64,000 bases of DNA from Littorina saxatilis. Taxonomy: Eukaryota; Mollusca; Gastropoda; Littorinimorpha; Littorinidae. Positions 34,081-45,213 of this stretch are shown here, piece by piece. A model generated the notes under the pieces. The model saw only the letters and a list, made by a program, of their open reading frames with translations, was not told the DNA's origin and searched no databases. Positions within the stretch are counted from its first letter, which is position 1. Each line of letters opens with the position of its first letter. The DNA is taken from the NCBI RefSeq assembly GCF_037325665.1, contig NC_090246.1:37283317-37347316 (forward strand), written 5' to 3'. Position numbers and translations under genes: made by a program.

Positions 34081-34455
34081 GCACGCACACACACACACAC
34101 AGAAGAAGCAGTTGCAGACAACAGCATATTTATTATATATGAGCTGGATTGAAAAGGGATACCCACTTCCTTAAAATACCAAACAAACAACATAATCCAA
34201 TAACTCCTCCACCCCCCCCCCCCCCCCCAGGAAAAACCCCCACAGCATCCCACCTAACAACAAACAAACAACCCAAACTGAAAATCCAGGGTTCCTAAAC
34301 GGATGTTTTACATGTTTTTTGGGAAGTTTTGGTGTGTTATTTCTAAAACTTGACTAAAAATTATAACGCTTGGAAAGTGCAACTTCTGACTTTGTGTATC
34401 CGTAAACTTTCGTAAAAAAAAAGGCCGTGGCTGGAGGTCCGGCAAGCCGGATCAG

Positions 34456-34505
34456 GAGCCTGGGGGCTCAAGCACCGGCGAGTAAGTGCTCGAGCCCCCA
34501 GGCTC
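34456..34505. repeat. Strong GC-rich stem-loop
   Basis: GAGCCTGGGGGCTCAAGCAC pairs with GTGCTCGAGCCCCCAGGCTC around a 10-base loop, with one mismatch. Weaker pairing extends outward (CCGG at 34447 and 34513). The related string AAGCCTGGGGGCTCCGG recurs at 35201-35217. Confidence 0.8.
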
Positions 34506-35006
34506 AGGAACCGGCACTCACATGGCTGCTCACCCTGTAAATCATTATTGTGTTTGTGTAGGAGTTTGTTATCGCTATTCAATTCAAAGAACTGTGGAGA
34601 AAGATTTATAATGATCAGTGTTGAATTCAGAAAGACATGTATTTCGGCAACAGCGCGGTCACTGATTAGCGACTGACAGTAGCGACAGATGCGGTTTGTT
34701 CGCAGGTGTCAGCGAGATGCAGATTAATCTTTTGTTAATCTTTTGCCATAAATAAACCATGTCTTTTGGTTTTTGTTTGTATCCATGTTCAGTATTTATT
34801 TACTGCATATTGTTTTCACTAATGCTGCTTCAGTCTAGCCTCGGGACCAGTGACACACGTTGCTTGGTTGGCGGACAAATTCAGTGATCCGGGCAATGCC
34901 GAATCACTGATTGAGTGACTCGTAAGCTGCCTTGTTGTTGCGAACTCATTTTGATCACCGAAATGCTTGGATGGAATAAAGAATAGAGCAAAGGAAAGTA
35001 AAGGGA

Positions 35007-35030
35007 GGGGGGGGGGGGGGGGGGGGGCGG
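35007..35030. repeat. Poly-G tract
   Basis: Run of more than 20 G residues in otherwise gene-free sequence between the SOCS-box gene and EME1. Confidence 0.9.
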
Positions 35031-35214
35031 AAATAAGGTAAACAGATTGTCTTTTTAAATAAAAAATAAAAATGACTCGAACCGGTAACCTCATGATCTC
35101 AAGCGCATTTCATTAACCACTGAGCTAAGAAGGCAAGCTGACTGATGGGTAAAAAATAGGAAGGTCTATTTTGTGAGATACTGGTGACTGCCGGTACCCA
35201 AGCCTGGGGGCTCC

Positions 35215-35665
35215 GGATCTGGTGTCACGATGTCATCTTGGCCCCGTGGTCATATTATCCTCTCGATATATATCCTCGAGACTGAAATGTTGTTTCCTGG
35301 TCAAATTAAAGAAGTGAAATTATTTAAGGACGAAAAGCATGTCAGTTTCTTGCATGTGAAGAAAATTGGTGGTGAAATTTAATAGATTTCACCCCAAAAT
35401 TTGATTTCTTCAAAAACGTGTACCGAGTGGTTACATTCCTTGAATGAGAAGAGAAACATATTAGGATAAATCAAATTTCTAAGTTAAATAAAAAAAAATT
35501 TGTTGGACAAATTTGCCCCCATGAATGTAAGGTACCCAAGGTCGCTCATCAGTACTATCGAAGGTTTTGTGTGTTCAGTGTGGATTTTATACAAGATCAA
35601 CGAGGCCGAGGGGGTAATATGACCACATGGCCAAGATGACATCGTTACACCAGCTCGTCGGATCC
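35215..35665. mobile_element. MITE with ~50 bp inverted ends
   Basis: Left CTGGTGTCACGATGTCATC then TTGGCC and GTGGTCATATTA; the right end at 35608-35665 is its inverted copy (TAATATGACCAC, GGCCAAGATGACATCGTTAC). The middle is AT-rich and noncoding. Confidence 0.75.
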
Positions 35666-36050
35666 CAGCCACTCCGAAAAAAAAAATTTTTTGTCCAGAG
35701 GCATAACATCGATGTCTTGAAGATGAAAGTCGCTGTTCATTTCAATGCTTGTTATTCTCTCAGGTGCCAGGAGATTGGTTCCATATAACTCTCGCTCACT
35801 CTATTATGCATGTCGTATGCATTTAGAGCGCTTATTGGTTATTTGATCGATGTCTGAAACTAAACCCACACTTTCCCGCCCCACCCACTTTTTCCACGCT
35901 CCCTTTTGGTTTTCGTCCTCCTTTTAGTTTAGTTTTATCTATGCTTGGTCACCCTACAAGTACAAACTGCAGTGTAGGTCACTTAATTGGTGATCTTTAC
36001 GGTCTCTGACCACAGGCGGAAGGTATCGTTCACTGGACCAACACTATCAT

Positions 36051-36216
36051 AAGATAAATAGAGAATACTACATGGCTTGCTGTGTCGTTCCAGATTTACA
36101 CAAGTTGTTTTTTTAAATATTGAACTGCGAGCGAAAGCAAGCTGTTCACTATTTGAAAAAGCAACGAGTGTAAATCTGGTACGACACAGCAAGCCATGTA
36201 GTATTCTGTTTATCCT
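36051..36216. mobile_element. Hairpin MITE
   Basis: Arms of about 40 bases: ACTACATGGCTTGCTGTGTC and CCAGATTTACAC on the left, with inverted copies on the right around a short AT-rich centre. The outer ends read GATAAATAGA and its near complement. Confidence 0.8.
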
Positions 36217-36576
36217 ACATACTGTACGTATACGTGTATTTTTCCTGAAAATGTCTTGCAGTTGAGGCAGCTAAATTGAAGACGCTTGTTTTGGAACCTC
36301 CATCTCTTCTAAACCCTCGTGCAATCTATTACGTCAAAGCAAAGAAACGTCACTCTGAAAGTGTGGCATGACGTGTTAGTTCTAAAGATTCATCGATGGT
36401 AATTAGCGAGCGCAATTTTTGTTTCTATAATGACGTTTCTCGGTGACTTTGGCTGGCGTCATAAGCAGTGGAAAAACAGGTCCCTGCCAGACATGACCTC
36501 ATTTAGAATCTACATGATATACACACGTGTGATTTAAACGATTATTATCTCACGGGTGTCTCTCTCGCATATGTAG

Positions 36577-37435
36577 CAGGGATGTCGTTAGGCGTCGGAC
36601 ATCGGACATATTATAACGATGAAAATCCCCAAATGTCCGATTCACATTGCCGCATGTCGGTCAGATGTCCTATCGTTTTAGCCTGAGCGTGGTCATTGTC
36701 CGATATGTACTCCATTCCTTCGGACAGCGCGATATTCGTTAATTTTCATTTCAAGATACAAATCTTCTAAAAGACCGAACGCTCTCGTGTTCAGCTGACA
36801 CTGAAGTTGTCAGTGCCGCGTGCGGATCTTTTCTTTTGTCGGGAATTCCCGAACCGTTTGCGGTATGCGCCGTTTGGGTATAACCGTCTCGGTGCAGCGC
36901 ACTGATCTAAAAATAGTGGATTCTTTTTAGATCAGTGCATGCTACAGGAGTACGGGAGACAACTCCAACTGACTAAATTTGTAGTCTGCTTTTGTTTTCG
37001 ATACGAGACGAAGCACTGAATTATGCCGCTGAATAAAAAACTAAAGCCTGCAAAAGATCAGCATTAGATCAAACCGATCATTTTGTTTGTCAACTTTTAT
37101 CCAAATCATGCAGTGTTTAATCAAAGTAAGAGCTCTGAAGTTGTTCATGTTGGTTTCTTTTTTGTGGTTTCTTTGAAACTAAACAAATACAACATTATAC
37201 GCACACTGTGTTGATGTATTTACTATATTATGTGTGTGTTCTACAGCGCGCGTGGGTGTGTGTGTGTGTGTGTGTGTGGGCGCATGACTTTGGAACAATT
37301 CCATGGAATGTGTTATAAGCTGTTTGGCGCAAATTCATGTCCTATTACACTTTCTGAAAGCGGTCAAATGTCCTATTGATGCTGAAGAACTCAGGACATT
37401 TGTCCTATAGGTATGAATTTGTAGCAACATCCCTG
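36577..37435. mobile_element. hAT-like nonautonomous element
   Basis: Ends CAGGGATGT and ACATCCCTG are inverted and flanked by ATGTAG on both sides. The right part carries TCAGGACATTTGTCCTATAGG, clearly related to the element at 40598-41392. No transposase frame is seen. Confidence 0.7.
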
Positions 37436-37454
37436 ATGTAGGATAAGTCTTTTT

Positions 37455-38314
37455 ATATTTAGTCAAGTTTTGACTAAATATTTTAACGTAGAGGGGGGAA
37501 TCGAGACGAGGGTCGTGGTGTATGTGCGTGTGTCTGTGTGTGTGTGTAGAGCGATTCAGACTAAACTACTGGACCGATCTTTATGAAATTTGACATGAGA
37601 GTTCCTGGGTATGAAATCCTCGAACGTTTTTTCCATTTTTTTTATAAATGTCTTTGATGACGTCATATCCGGCTTTTCGTGAAAGTTGAGGCGGCACTGT
37701 CACGCCCTCATTTTTCAACCAAATTGGTTGAAATTTTGGTCAAGTAATCTTCGACGAAGCCCGGACTTCGGTATTGCATTTCAGCTTGGTGGCTTAAAAA
37801 TAAATTAATGGGTTTGGTCATTAAAAATCTGAAAATTGTAAAAAAAAATAAAAATTTATAAAACGATCCAAATTTACGTTTATCTTATTCTCCATCATTT
37901 GCTGATTCCAAAAACATATAAATATGTTATATTCGGATTAAAAACAAGCTCTGAAAATTAAATATATAAAAATTATTATCAAAATAAAATTTTCCAAATC
38001 AATTTAAAAACACTTTTATCTTATTCCTTGTCGGTTCCTGATTCCAAAAACATATAGATATGATATGTTTGGATTAAAAACACGCTCAGAAAGTTAAAAC
38101 GAAGAGAGGTACAGAAAAGCGTGCTATCCTTCTCAGCGCAACGATCGAATACCCCGCTCTTCTTGTCAATTCCACTGGCACTGCCTTTGCCACGGGCGGT
38201 GGCGTGACAATGCTGCGAGTATACGGTCTTGCTGCGTTGCGTTGCGTTCAGTTTCATTCTGTGAGTTCGACAGCTATTTGACTAAATGTTGTATTTTCGC
38301 CTTACGCGACTTGT
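37455..38314 (-). repeat. ~870 bp repeat family, minus orientation
   Basis: Runs from TTTAGTCAAGTTTTGACTAAA to CGCCTTACGCGACTTGT; same internal order as the other copies, read in reverse. Confidence 0.85.
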
Positions 38315-38355
38315 TATGATACTCCCTGAACGATACCTTCCGCCTGTGCTCTGAC

Positions 38356-39228
38356 CCAACTACTTTGCGCCGTTTTTACAGCCGCGCATTCTTCGTGCAA
38401 TGACTGTAACACACGCAAGGTAAAATATCATGTCTAAATGTGGGACACTCTAGCTATTTATTACCTTCATCAGGGATAGTGCAGCTACAGATCTCTGCCT
38501 TCTTTAAGTTCTTACAAGTTCAACACACATGCATGTGGATAGAGATCGCGGCCATGATTGAGGTTCGCGCAAATATACAGTATAAGTGATTTGATTGGCT
38601 AAAAACCTACATGAAATGTGTAAAATACACAATGATCTTTTAACTGCGCCTTATCGTAACCTCGCTCGAAACTCTCTCGTTTGGTCGAATTCTCCTTGTA
38701 ATGAAAATATGTAATGAATGAGCGATACAGTGTATATAATTAAAATAGACCCCAAAAAATGGTTAGCAATGATTCATTTTTCTTGTAAGTTTAGTCCAGC
38801 AAATGCGAGCCACAACAAGGGGAGTAACTCTCAATCGGACTGCAGGGAGAGCGCGCAAGTTGGAAACTTGACTGTCAACAAACATGAAACTTTATAAATA
38901 CGGCCGCTGTTGCCTATGAGGATGTTAAATGTAAATTCATCAACATCAGTCTTGTCTTGATGACTGTGCAGTGCTGGTGACTTTCCGCATATCATGATAT
39001 GCCAGCTCAGATCCCTCTATCTCAGCCTATCTTTTCACAGAATTTCACTGTCTTTGCTGCAAGACCAGACTGAGAAGTTTGAAGGGAGCTTTAGGAGAAT
39101 GGCAGCAAATAAAGCAAAGAAGCAGACATCCGTGAGTATGACTTAATTTTAGCATTAAAATAATAGTAATGCAGAAGGGGTCGAAATCAACCCAAAGTTG
39201 GTGCATTTTCCTGTTTTACTTCACATAG
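38356..39228. other. Gene-poor stretch with one possible short first exon
   Basis: The only candidate coding piece is 39099-39132: ATG GCA GCA AAT and onward (MAANKAKKQTS) ending in a good donor (TCC/GTGAGT). It could be the first exon of the EME1 gene, but no continuity was shown. The rest shows nothing recognisable. Confidence 0.3.
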
Positions 39229-39518
39229 GGCCAAACAAAAAAATAGGTGTGGTTACGGTAACATAGCCAAAAAAATAGGGTAGGTAGGTAGGCAATCACT
39301 TTTTTTTTCAACTTTTTTTTCTAATGTGTACAAATTAAACCTACTTGACAGGGAAATAAGTGTGCGACTCGGGCGCTTTCGCTTTCATTGCGTTTTTTGC
39401 ACTCTTTTTTTGTTGTTTTTTTTGTTTGTTTGACAAATGTAATAAAAAGTTATAGGATCGGCCCCTAAAATTAGGGTAGGTCGGGTTACCGTAACCACAC
39501 CTATTTTTTTTTTAGGCC
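39229..39518. mobile_element. PIF/Harbinger-like MITE, copy 2
   Basis: 290 bp with the same inverted ends as the copy at 33170 (ATAGGTGTGGTTACGGTAAC inward of GGCC). It is flanked by TAG on both sides rather than TTA. Confidence 0.8.
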
Positions 39519-40597
39519 TAGTGTAACTGTGTAAGTGTTTTTTCATGTATACAAGGAATGCGCCTGGGTGCAAATGTTGTTGGAAAACATCACACGCAAT
39601 ATCGTTTTTGACACAAGACTGTTACAAAACTGCTGCATTCACTCACTCACTTCAGCCTTGAGTTTCACTTTGATAATTAAGATTGAACTTGATGGACTAC
39701 ATGTGAGTTGTTCTTTGCTACTGGTCACAAGTGGGGGTCAGCTCAGACGGACGCATTTTTTCAATACAGTCTAGGGGAGAAACTGGTCACAAAGCACCCA
39801 GTACATGCCAGAGAGATAGGAGAATCGGCACAATCAAAGAAAATAACAAAATCATTCAATAGGTATGGAAATATTACGATTTACTGTGAAAATGCTAGCA
39901 AAAATGGCGTCCAAAAATGGGAACGCACACTTGGTGCGTATTTGAAGACTTACCTCCCGTTCTGTGTTGTTGATAATAGTCGTGTTTGTGCTGTTTTTGT
40001 TGAAATAGTATCTAATAAAACTGATGCAGTTCTTGAAATGTTGCAAATTATTGTTGTCTTTGTGAAATGCGAGAGTGTTCTGAGGCGTAATCTGCATACG
40101 GCTGATGTCCCACATAGGGTACCCCACTTCGATCAGCGTATCACTCCAAATGAGCTTCATAGCAGAAAAGCAGATACACTACCAAAACACTGCATAACAG
40201 ATCTACAAGTCTGAGCCAGAATCATTGAAATTTACTTTCTGTATAAAATATTGCAATCAAATTTGTTCACGCCGTCACACAAATAACGCAGGTTACCCTC
40301 GCCTTCGATTCAAAGTAACTCCAATCTGACTGAATTACCATCGAAACGCAGATGACGAACTGATTCACCACACATTTGTGGTATTTTACACACATATTTC
40401 AACTGTGTTGTTTCGCGATAAACAGCCATAAACAAACAAATGTGGCGCCGTCATGTCGCCTCGGAAGGAATAACGCAGGTGACCAGGACTTGTTTCCGAT
40501 ACCTGTCTGATTAAAATCATCGTTTTTTTTCACAAATGACGGCTCTTTGGCAGATCTGGTGAGTTGGAAACTGTCTATGAATGTTTCATTTAATGTC
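39519..40597. other. Unassigned stretch with a 168-codon open frame
   Basis: A plus-strand frame at 39708-40214 is open and not low-complexity (it includes QKWERTLGAYLKTYLPFCVV), but I recognise no family and see no splice context tying it to EME1. It may be intronic chance coding or a relic. Confidence 0.25.
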
Positions 40598-41392
40598 CAG
40601 TGATGTACATTTTAGTCGGTCTCCGGTCTCTGACCGATCCAATTTCCCCAGGACCTATAGCTTTAACCCCAGCAGGACACAGGTCCGATTAACCTACAGA
40701 AGAAGTGGTCAAGGGTAGGATCGTTTTTGACAATGAAGCGGACATGCGGACTGTTCAATTTTCAAGACTGAGGAAAGCTTGTTTCGGTTTTGCCAAGCGA
40801 AAGTAAACACTGCGTGAGGAAAGCTGGTTTCGGTTTTGCCAAGCGAAAGTATGCACTGCGTGTGACCAGTTTGTTGAGTGAACGAGGCACCATATGGGAT
40901 CTGATTCTTTGAATTAATTTATCCTCAAGTTGGATCAAGAAGAAAAAAAGAAAACCGAACCCATATGGTGCCTCGAGTGCATTCATTGGCTCAGCAATAA
41001 ATCGTTGAGAGAGGATTCAGTGCACAGAACTTGGTGTGTACGGCTCGAAGAAACCGATTGTGTGTCAAAACCCAGGACATGATCCTGAAAGCAAAACTTG
41101 AGGGACCCGCAGAACGGTCAGATGCCTACCTGAAAAACATTGTCGACAGATGGGCAGTGAAAAAAAACCGACAACTGTTCAAATAACTTTGAAATGTGAT
41201 TCAATCCTTTGAGTATCTAGTCATGACAGTCGCGGAGGGTGGAAGAATTTAGACTGAAAAATCTTTTTAAATGCGGTTTTACGAGTCGTGTTTTTGTCCT
41301 ATTGAAATTGCAATCTCAGGACACTGTGTCCTATTGATTTTCAGTCTTCAGGACAATTGTCCTAAAGGCTGCTAGAAAAATGTACATCACTG
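40598..41392. mobile_element. hAT-like nonautonomous element
   Basis: Inverted ends CAGTGATGTACATTTT and AAAATGTACATCACTG, flanked by ATGTC at 40593-40597 and 41393-41397. It contains a 46-base tandem duplication at 40771-40862 (GGTTTTGCCAAGCGAAAGTA in each) and a short inverted repeat (GGCACCATATGGG, CCCATATGGTGCC). Related to 36577-37435. Confidence 0.75.
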
Positions 41393-42660
41393 ATGTCAAA
41401 TGCGTACATTCTTGTCGATATTGTTACCTTTGGGCTCATAAATTAAGTCAATCATCGTGTTGTCCGAAAGTGACTTTTGTCAGCATAGAACTTACTGTGC
41501 TTTGATCATGGACTGAGAAGAATCTTCCGATGACACTAGTTCATTTCACTACGCGACTGCAGATCTGCAAGGAAACTTATGGCAGGGGAAATAAGCTTAA
41601 CTGAAGACGAATAAGCGGAGTAACTGTTCTTCAACGGATTGCTCTCACTGATCTAAATATTTAGATCTTGTCGTCTGCTAGTCTGCTAGTAAGTAGTCTT
41701 CGGTCGTGTGAAAGTCACATCTATTTCGACTGTGTGCATTGATCCGTGTAGTGAAATGTTGATCTTTGATGATTTGGCAACATAACTTCGCTAAATGTGC
41801 TTCGAGTGTATCTCCCCGTTAACCGCATTTGAAAACGTCTTTTAACAAGACCATGTTTCGACAGCCCAGACGGGGAGGATCCTCGATAGCTCACAGGGTA
41901 TATAATGTTTTCCGCCGTTTTTTGAAGAATCCTTTCAAATTTGCTATTCCAAAAGTACCCTATGACACGACTCGAGTGGCAAAGAACATTCTCTGCAATT
42001 CCTGTCTCAGTCCGTGCAGCCGTTTCGGGTCCTATCGTCATCATACGAACATACACACAGACACACAAGAACCAGCTTTAAAAGTTAGATTATGTAGGAA
42101 CCATGTGAACCAGTGATTTTTTCTTATGTACAACAGATACTACAGTATTTCTGCTTTATGAAAAGCAATATTTCAAAAACAAAACTAGAGATTTGAATTT
42201 TGACCACTTTTCCCCCTTTCTGTCACCAGTACTGAAGAACAACTCATGTACATATATACTTCTAACGGTAAGTTGCTATGATCAAGGCACTCCAGCAGGA
42301 GTTAAAACGTGTGTTACACAGCTGCATGACAGCGCAGGGATACCACGTTGTGCTGGTCAAGTGGTCATTTAATCGTTGCGTTACGCTTTGATTCCGGCAA
42401 AGCCTCTTGTCGTTATTAAAAGTAGAGTTTAATCATTGTAACTAAAGTGTCATTAAATGCCATCACTTTTTGCAATTTGGATTGCAGGTTTTTCTCAGAA
42501 CAATTCTAGATATAAAAAAAAACTTCTTTATTTTTTGTGGTTGAAGCGTGATCTGAGAAAACCACCAGCACCCAATTTAGGTTGAATTAGATCGCTTCTG
42601 CAATTGTAATAGTGTAGCAAATGTAGCTAGTATCCCAGCGACGAGATTTGACAAGTAAAG
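41393..42660. other. Unassigned stretch upstream of the EME1 exons
   Basis: Short overlapping frames on both strands at 41721-42116 share the segment TTTCGGGTCCTATCGTCATC, but none is recognisable. Earlier EME1 exons may lie here; none could be fixed. Confidence 0.35.
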
Positions 42661-42731
42661 TGAGATTTGGCAAGTGAAGTTGGTGATGCAAGGAAATGGC
42701 ATTTTATGGGGACCTCTCACGTTGAGTCTAG

Positions 42732-45174
42732 GATTTGGAGGTGTTCACCAAACGAGTAATCCGGCAGCTGCACACCGCTGCCAATCAGATTGGCTGTTCA
42801 CCGACAAGTGCACTGATAACTCTTTCACGAAACAAGTGTCAGGCATTCTCAAGGACATCCAAAGAAATGTACAATTCAGTAGTGACACACTTTACGTGTA
42901 TGTGGTAAGCAACAAAACTGAGCCTGCAGATCATTGTGATTGTAAATTATATTATGGCAAAGGCTTTATACTTTTATAGTTTATAGATTTTCGGTTTTAC
43001 CATTTTTCATTTGTATGTTTTATGCAAGTTTTTACAATGTAAATTGTGTAATACTAATAGTAATAATGATGAATTTATACTTTGTAGGTACTAGAAGCAT
43101 GTGTCGACACGCAGATTATTAACACACCTGGTGTCGGCGCGAGTGTAATACAGATGTGTGAGAGCGTTGGTGTGCGGTGTACTACGCGTGATCAGCTGAT
43201 TGCAGGCACAGTGACATGGCAACTCAGTTTCAATGCTACTGAAGTGGTAAGCATTAATACTGCTCTAATTGTAATATGCTGTAGAGTACTGGTAGTTTGT
43301 GTCTTAAACTGGACTGCAAATTTGATACACCAGGAATGTTGCTGGCAGTGGTACACATGTATTTTTTTCGGGAAATTTGGCAAAATAAAGGCAACAGTTT
43401 CGGAAATGTACTTCTTGGTGTCACTTTCACCCCACAACGCAGAAGTTCTGCAGCTTTGCCAGATAGCAGCAAAGTTTTTGACAATTTTCTAAAAAAAACT
43501 TCTTTATTTTTAGGGGATTTTTTAGGAGTACATTAGTGTACATCTTGAATGTGTGGATTACTTCTGTCCAAATTTAAGATTTTCCTTCAGTACCTTACCA
43601 CAGGTCTACAAGTTGCATGTGTGTACAGTATGACTGTAAAACAAGACAAATCATGAAATTTTGCTTTCAGGATCATTTCTTCTTTATCTGTTTGAGTTCT
43701 TGAGCAAGTGACTTCAGTGGAATGTCCCTGTTAAGACCACCTAAATGTAGACTTCCTCCCTTTTTAATACCTTGTTTTTTTCTGTTTTGTTGTTGTTCAT
43801 AAACTCTGTAAATTTATCCCCAGTTTAAGACTCCGTCTTTTTTAAGACCTGATTTTCTCAGATTTTTCTAGGTCTAACACAGGGGGTTCCACTGTACATA
43901 ATTGTTGAAATTCAGCAGTGAGCAACTGCAGCAAAAATGAAACTGATCTTCTCACAGGCAGCAGCCAGGATTGAAGAGATGGATGACGTGCTGGCTATCA
44001 TTCCTGTGGACCAGTTTGTTGCCATGGTAAATTCACAGGCACAGGTAAGACGCCCTCTTATTCTTCTGCGGTCCATGTTTTACCAGGTTGTGTCCGGTAC
44101 CTTCTTCTTCTTCTTCTTCTTCTTCTTCTTCTTCTGCGTTTGTGGGCTGAAACTCCCCCGTACACTCGTGTTTTTTGCACGAGTGGAATTTTACGTGTAT
44201 GACCGTTTTTTACCCCGCCATTTAGGCAGCCATACGCCGTTTTCGGAGGAAGCATGCTGGGTATTTTCGTGTTTCTATAATCCACCGAACTCTGACATGG
44301 ATTACAGGATCTTTTTTCGTGCGCACTTGGTCTTGTGCTTGCGTGTACACACGGGGGTGTTCGGACACTGAGGAGAGTCTGCACACAAAGTTGACGCTGA
44401 GAAATAAATCTCTCGCCGAACGTGGGGACGAACTCACGCTGACAGCGGCCAACTGGATACAAATCCAGCGCGCTACCGACTGAGCTACATCCCCGCCCGT
44501 CCGGTACCTGAAAGCTACACCTGTTGGCTGTTCCGTGGAACCTCCCCTTTCAGGACCTTCCAAAATCTGAGAAAATCAGGTCTTAAAATGGGGGTACATT
44601 TTCAGAGGTTAGGCCAAAAAAAAAAAATAGGTGTGGTTACGGTAACATAGCCAAAAAAAAATAGGGTAGGCAATCACTTTTTTTTTTAAAACTTTTTTCT
44701 AATGTGTACAAATTAAACCTACTTGACAGGGAAATAAGTGTGCGACTCGGGCGATTTCGCTTTCATTGCGTTTTCTGCACTCGTTTTTTTTGTGTTTTTT
44801 TTGTTTTGACAAATGTAATAAAAAGTTATAGGGTCGGCCCCTAAAAATAGGGTAGGTCGGGTTACCGTAACCACACCTATTATTTTTTTAGGCCTTATGA
44901 AACAAAAAAAGTCAGAAAAAACAGGCCCTTAAGAGGGGGGGGGAGGGGTGTCTTAAAAGGGGGATTCCATTGCACCTCTGGCCAGGTTAAATGACGTAGA
45001 GTATCATGCGCTTGGCAGTGTTGAAGAATGTGGTTGGGATCCAGTGCCGCATTAATTAAGACATCAGTTTTGCTAACTTCATAAGATTGCATTTTACGTG
45101 AACTCCAAAAACAGGACGTTTTTGTTTGTTTTTGTTGCATCATCTTGAAACCAGGAGTAAAACTTGAATGGGAG

Positions 45175-45213
<39 letters not shown>

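Larger units (their letters stand above)
36003..38355. mobile_element. Outer inverted-repeat element holding three other insertions
   Basis: CACAGGCGGAAGGTATCGTTCA at 36011-36032 is repeated in inverted form at 38328-38348 (GAACGATACCTTCCGCCTGTG). Between them lie a hairpin MITE, an hAT-like element and a full ~870 bp repeat, together filling most of the interval. Confidence 0.55.

Noticed and set aside
39708-40214. 168-codon plus-strand frame as an EME1 exon
   Set aside because: No similarity to EME1 and no fitting splice borders. It is reported only as an unassigned open frame.
42674-42979. Whole 101-codon frame as an EME1 coding exon
   Set aside because: Only the part ending at 42904 fits, since the donor there keeps phase with 43088. 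The 5' border could not be decided among several AG sites.
44058-44563. Minus-strand frames of 113-134 codons (also 59517-59906)
   Set aside because: They are translations of the SINE copies; the same peptide fragments recur at each copy.
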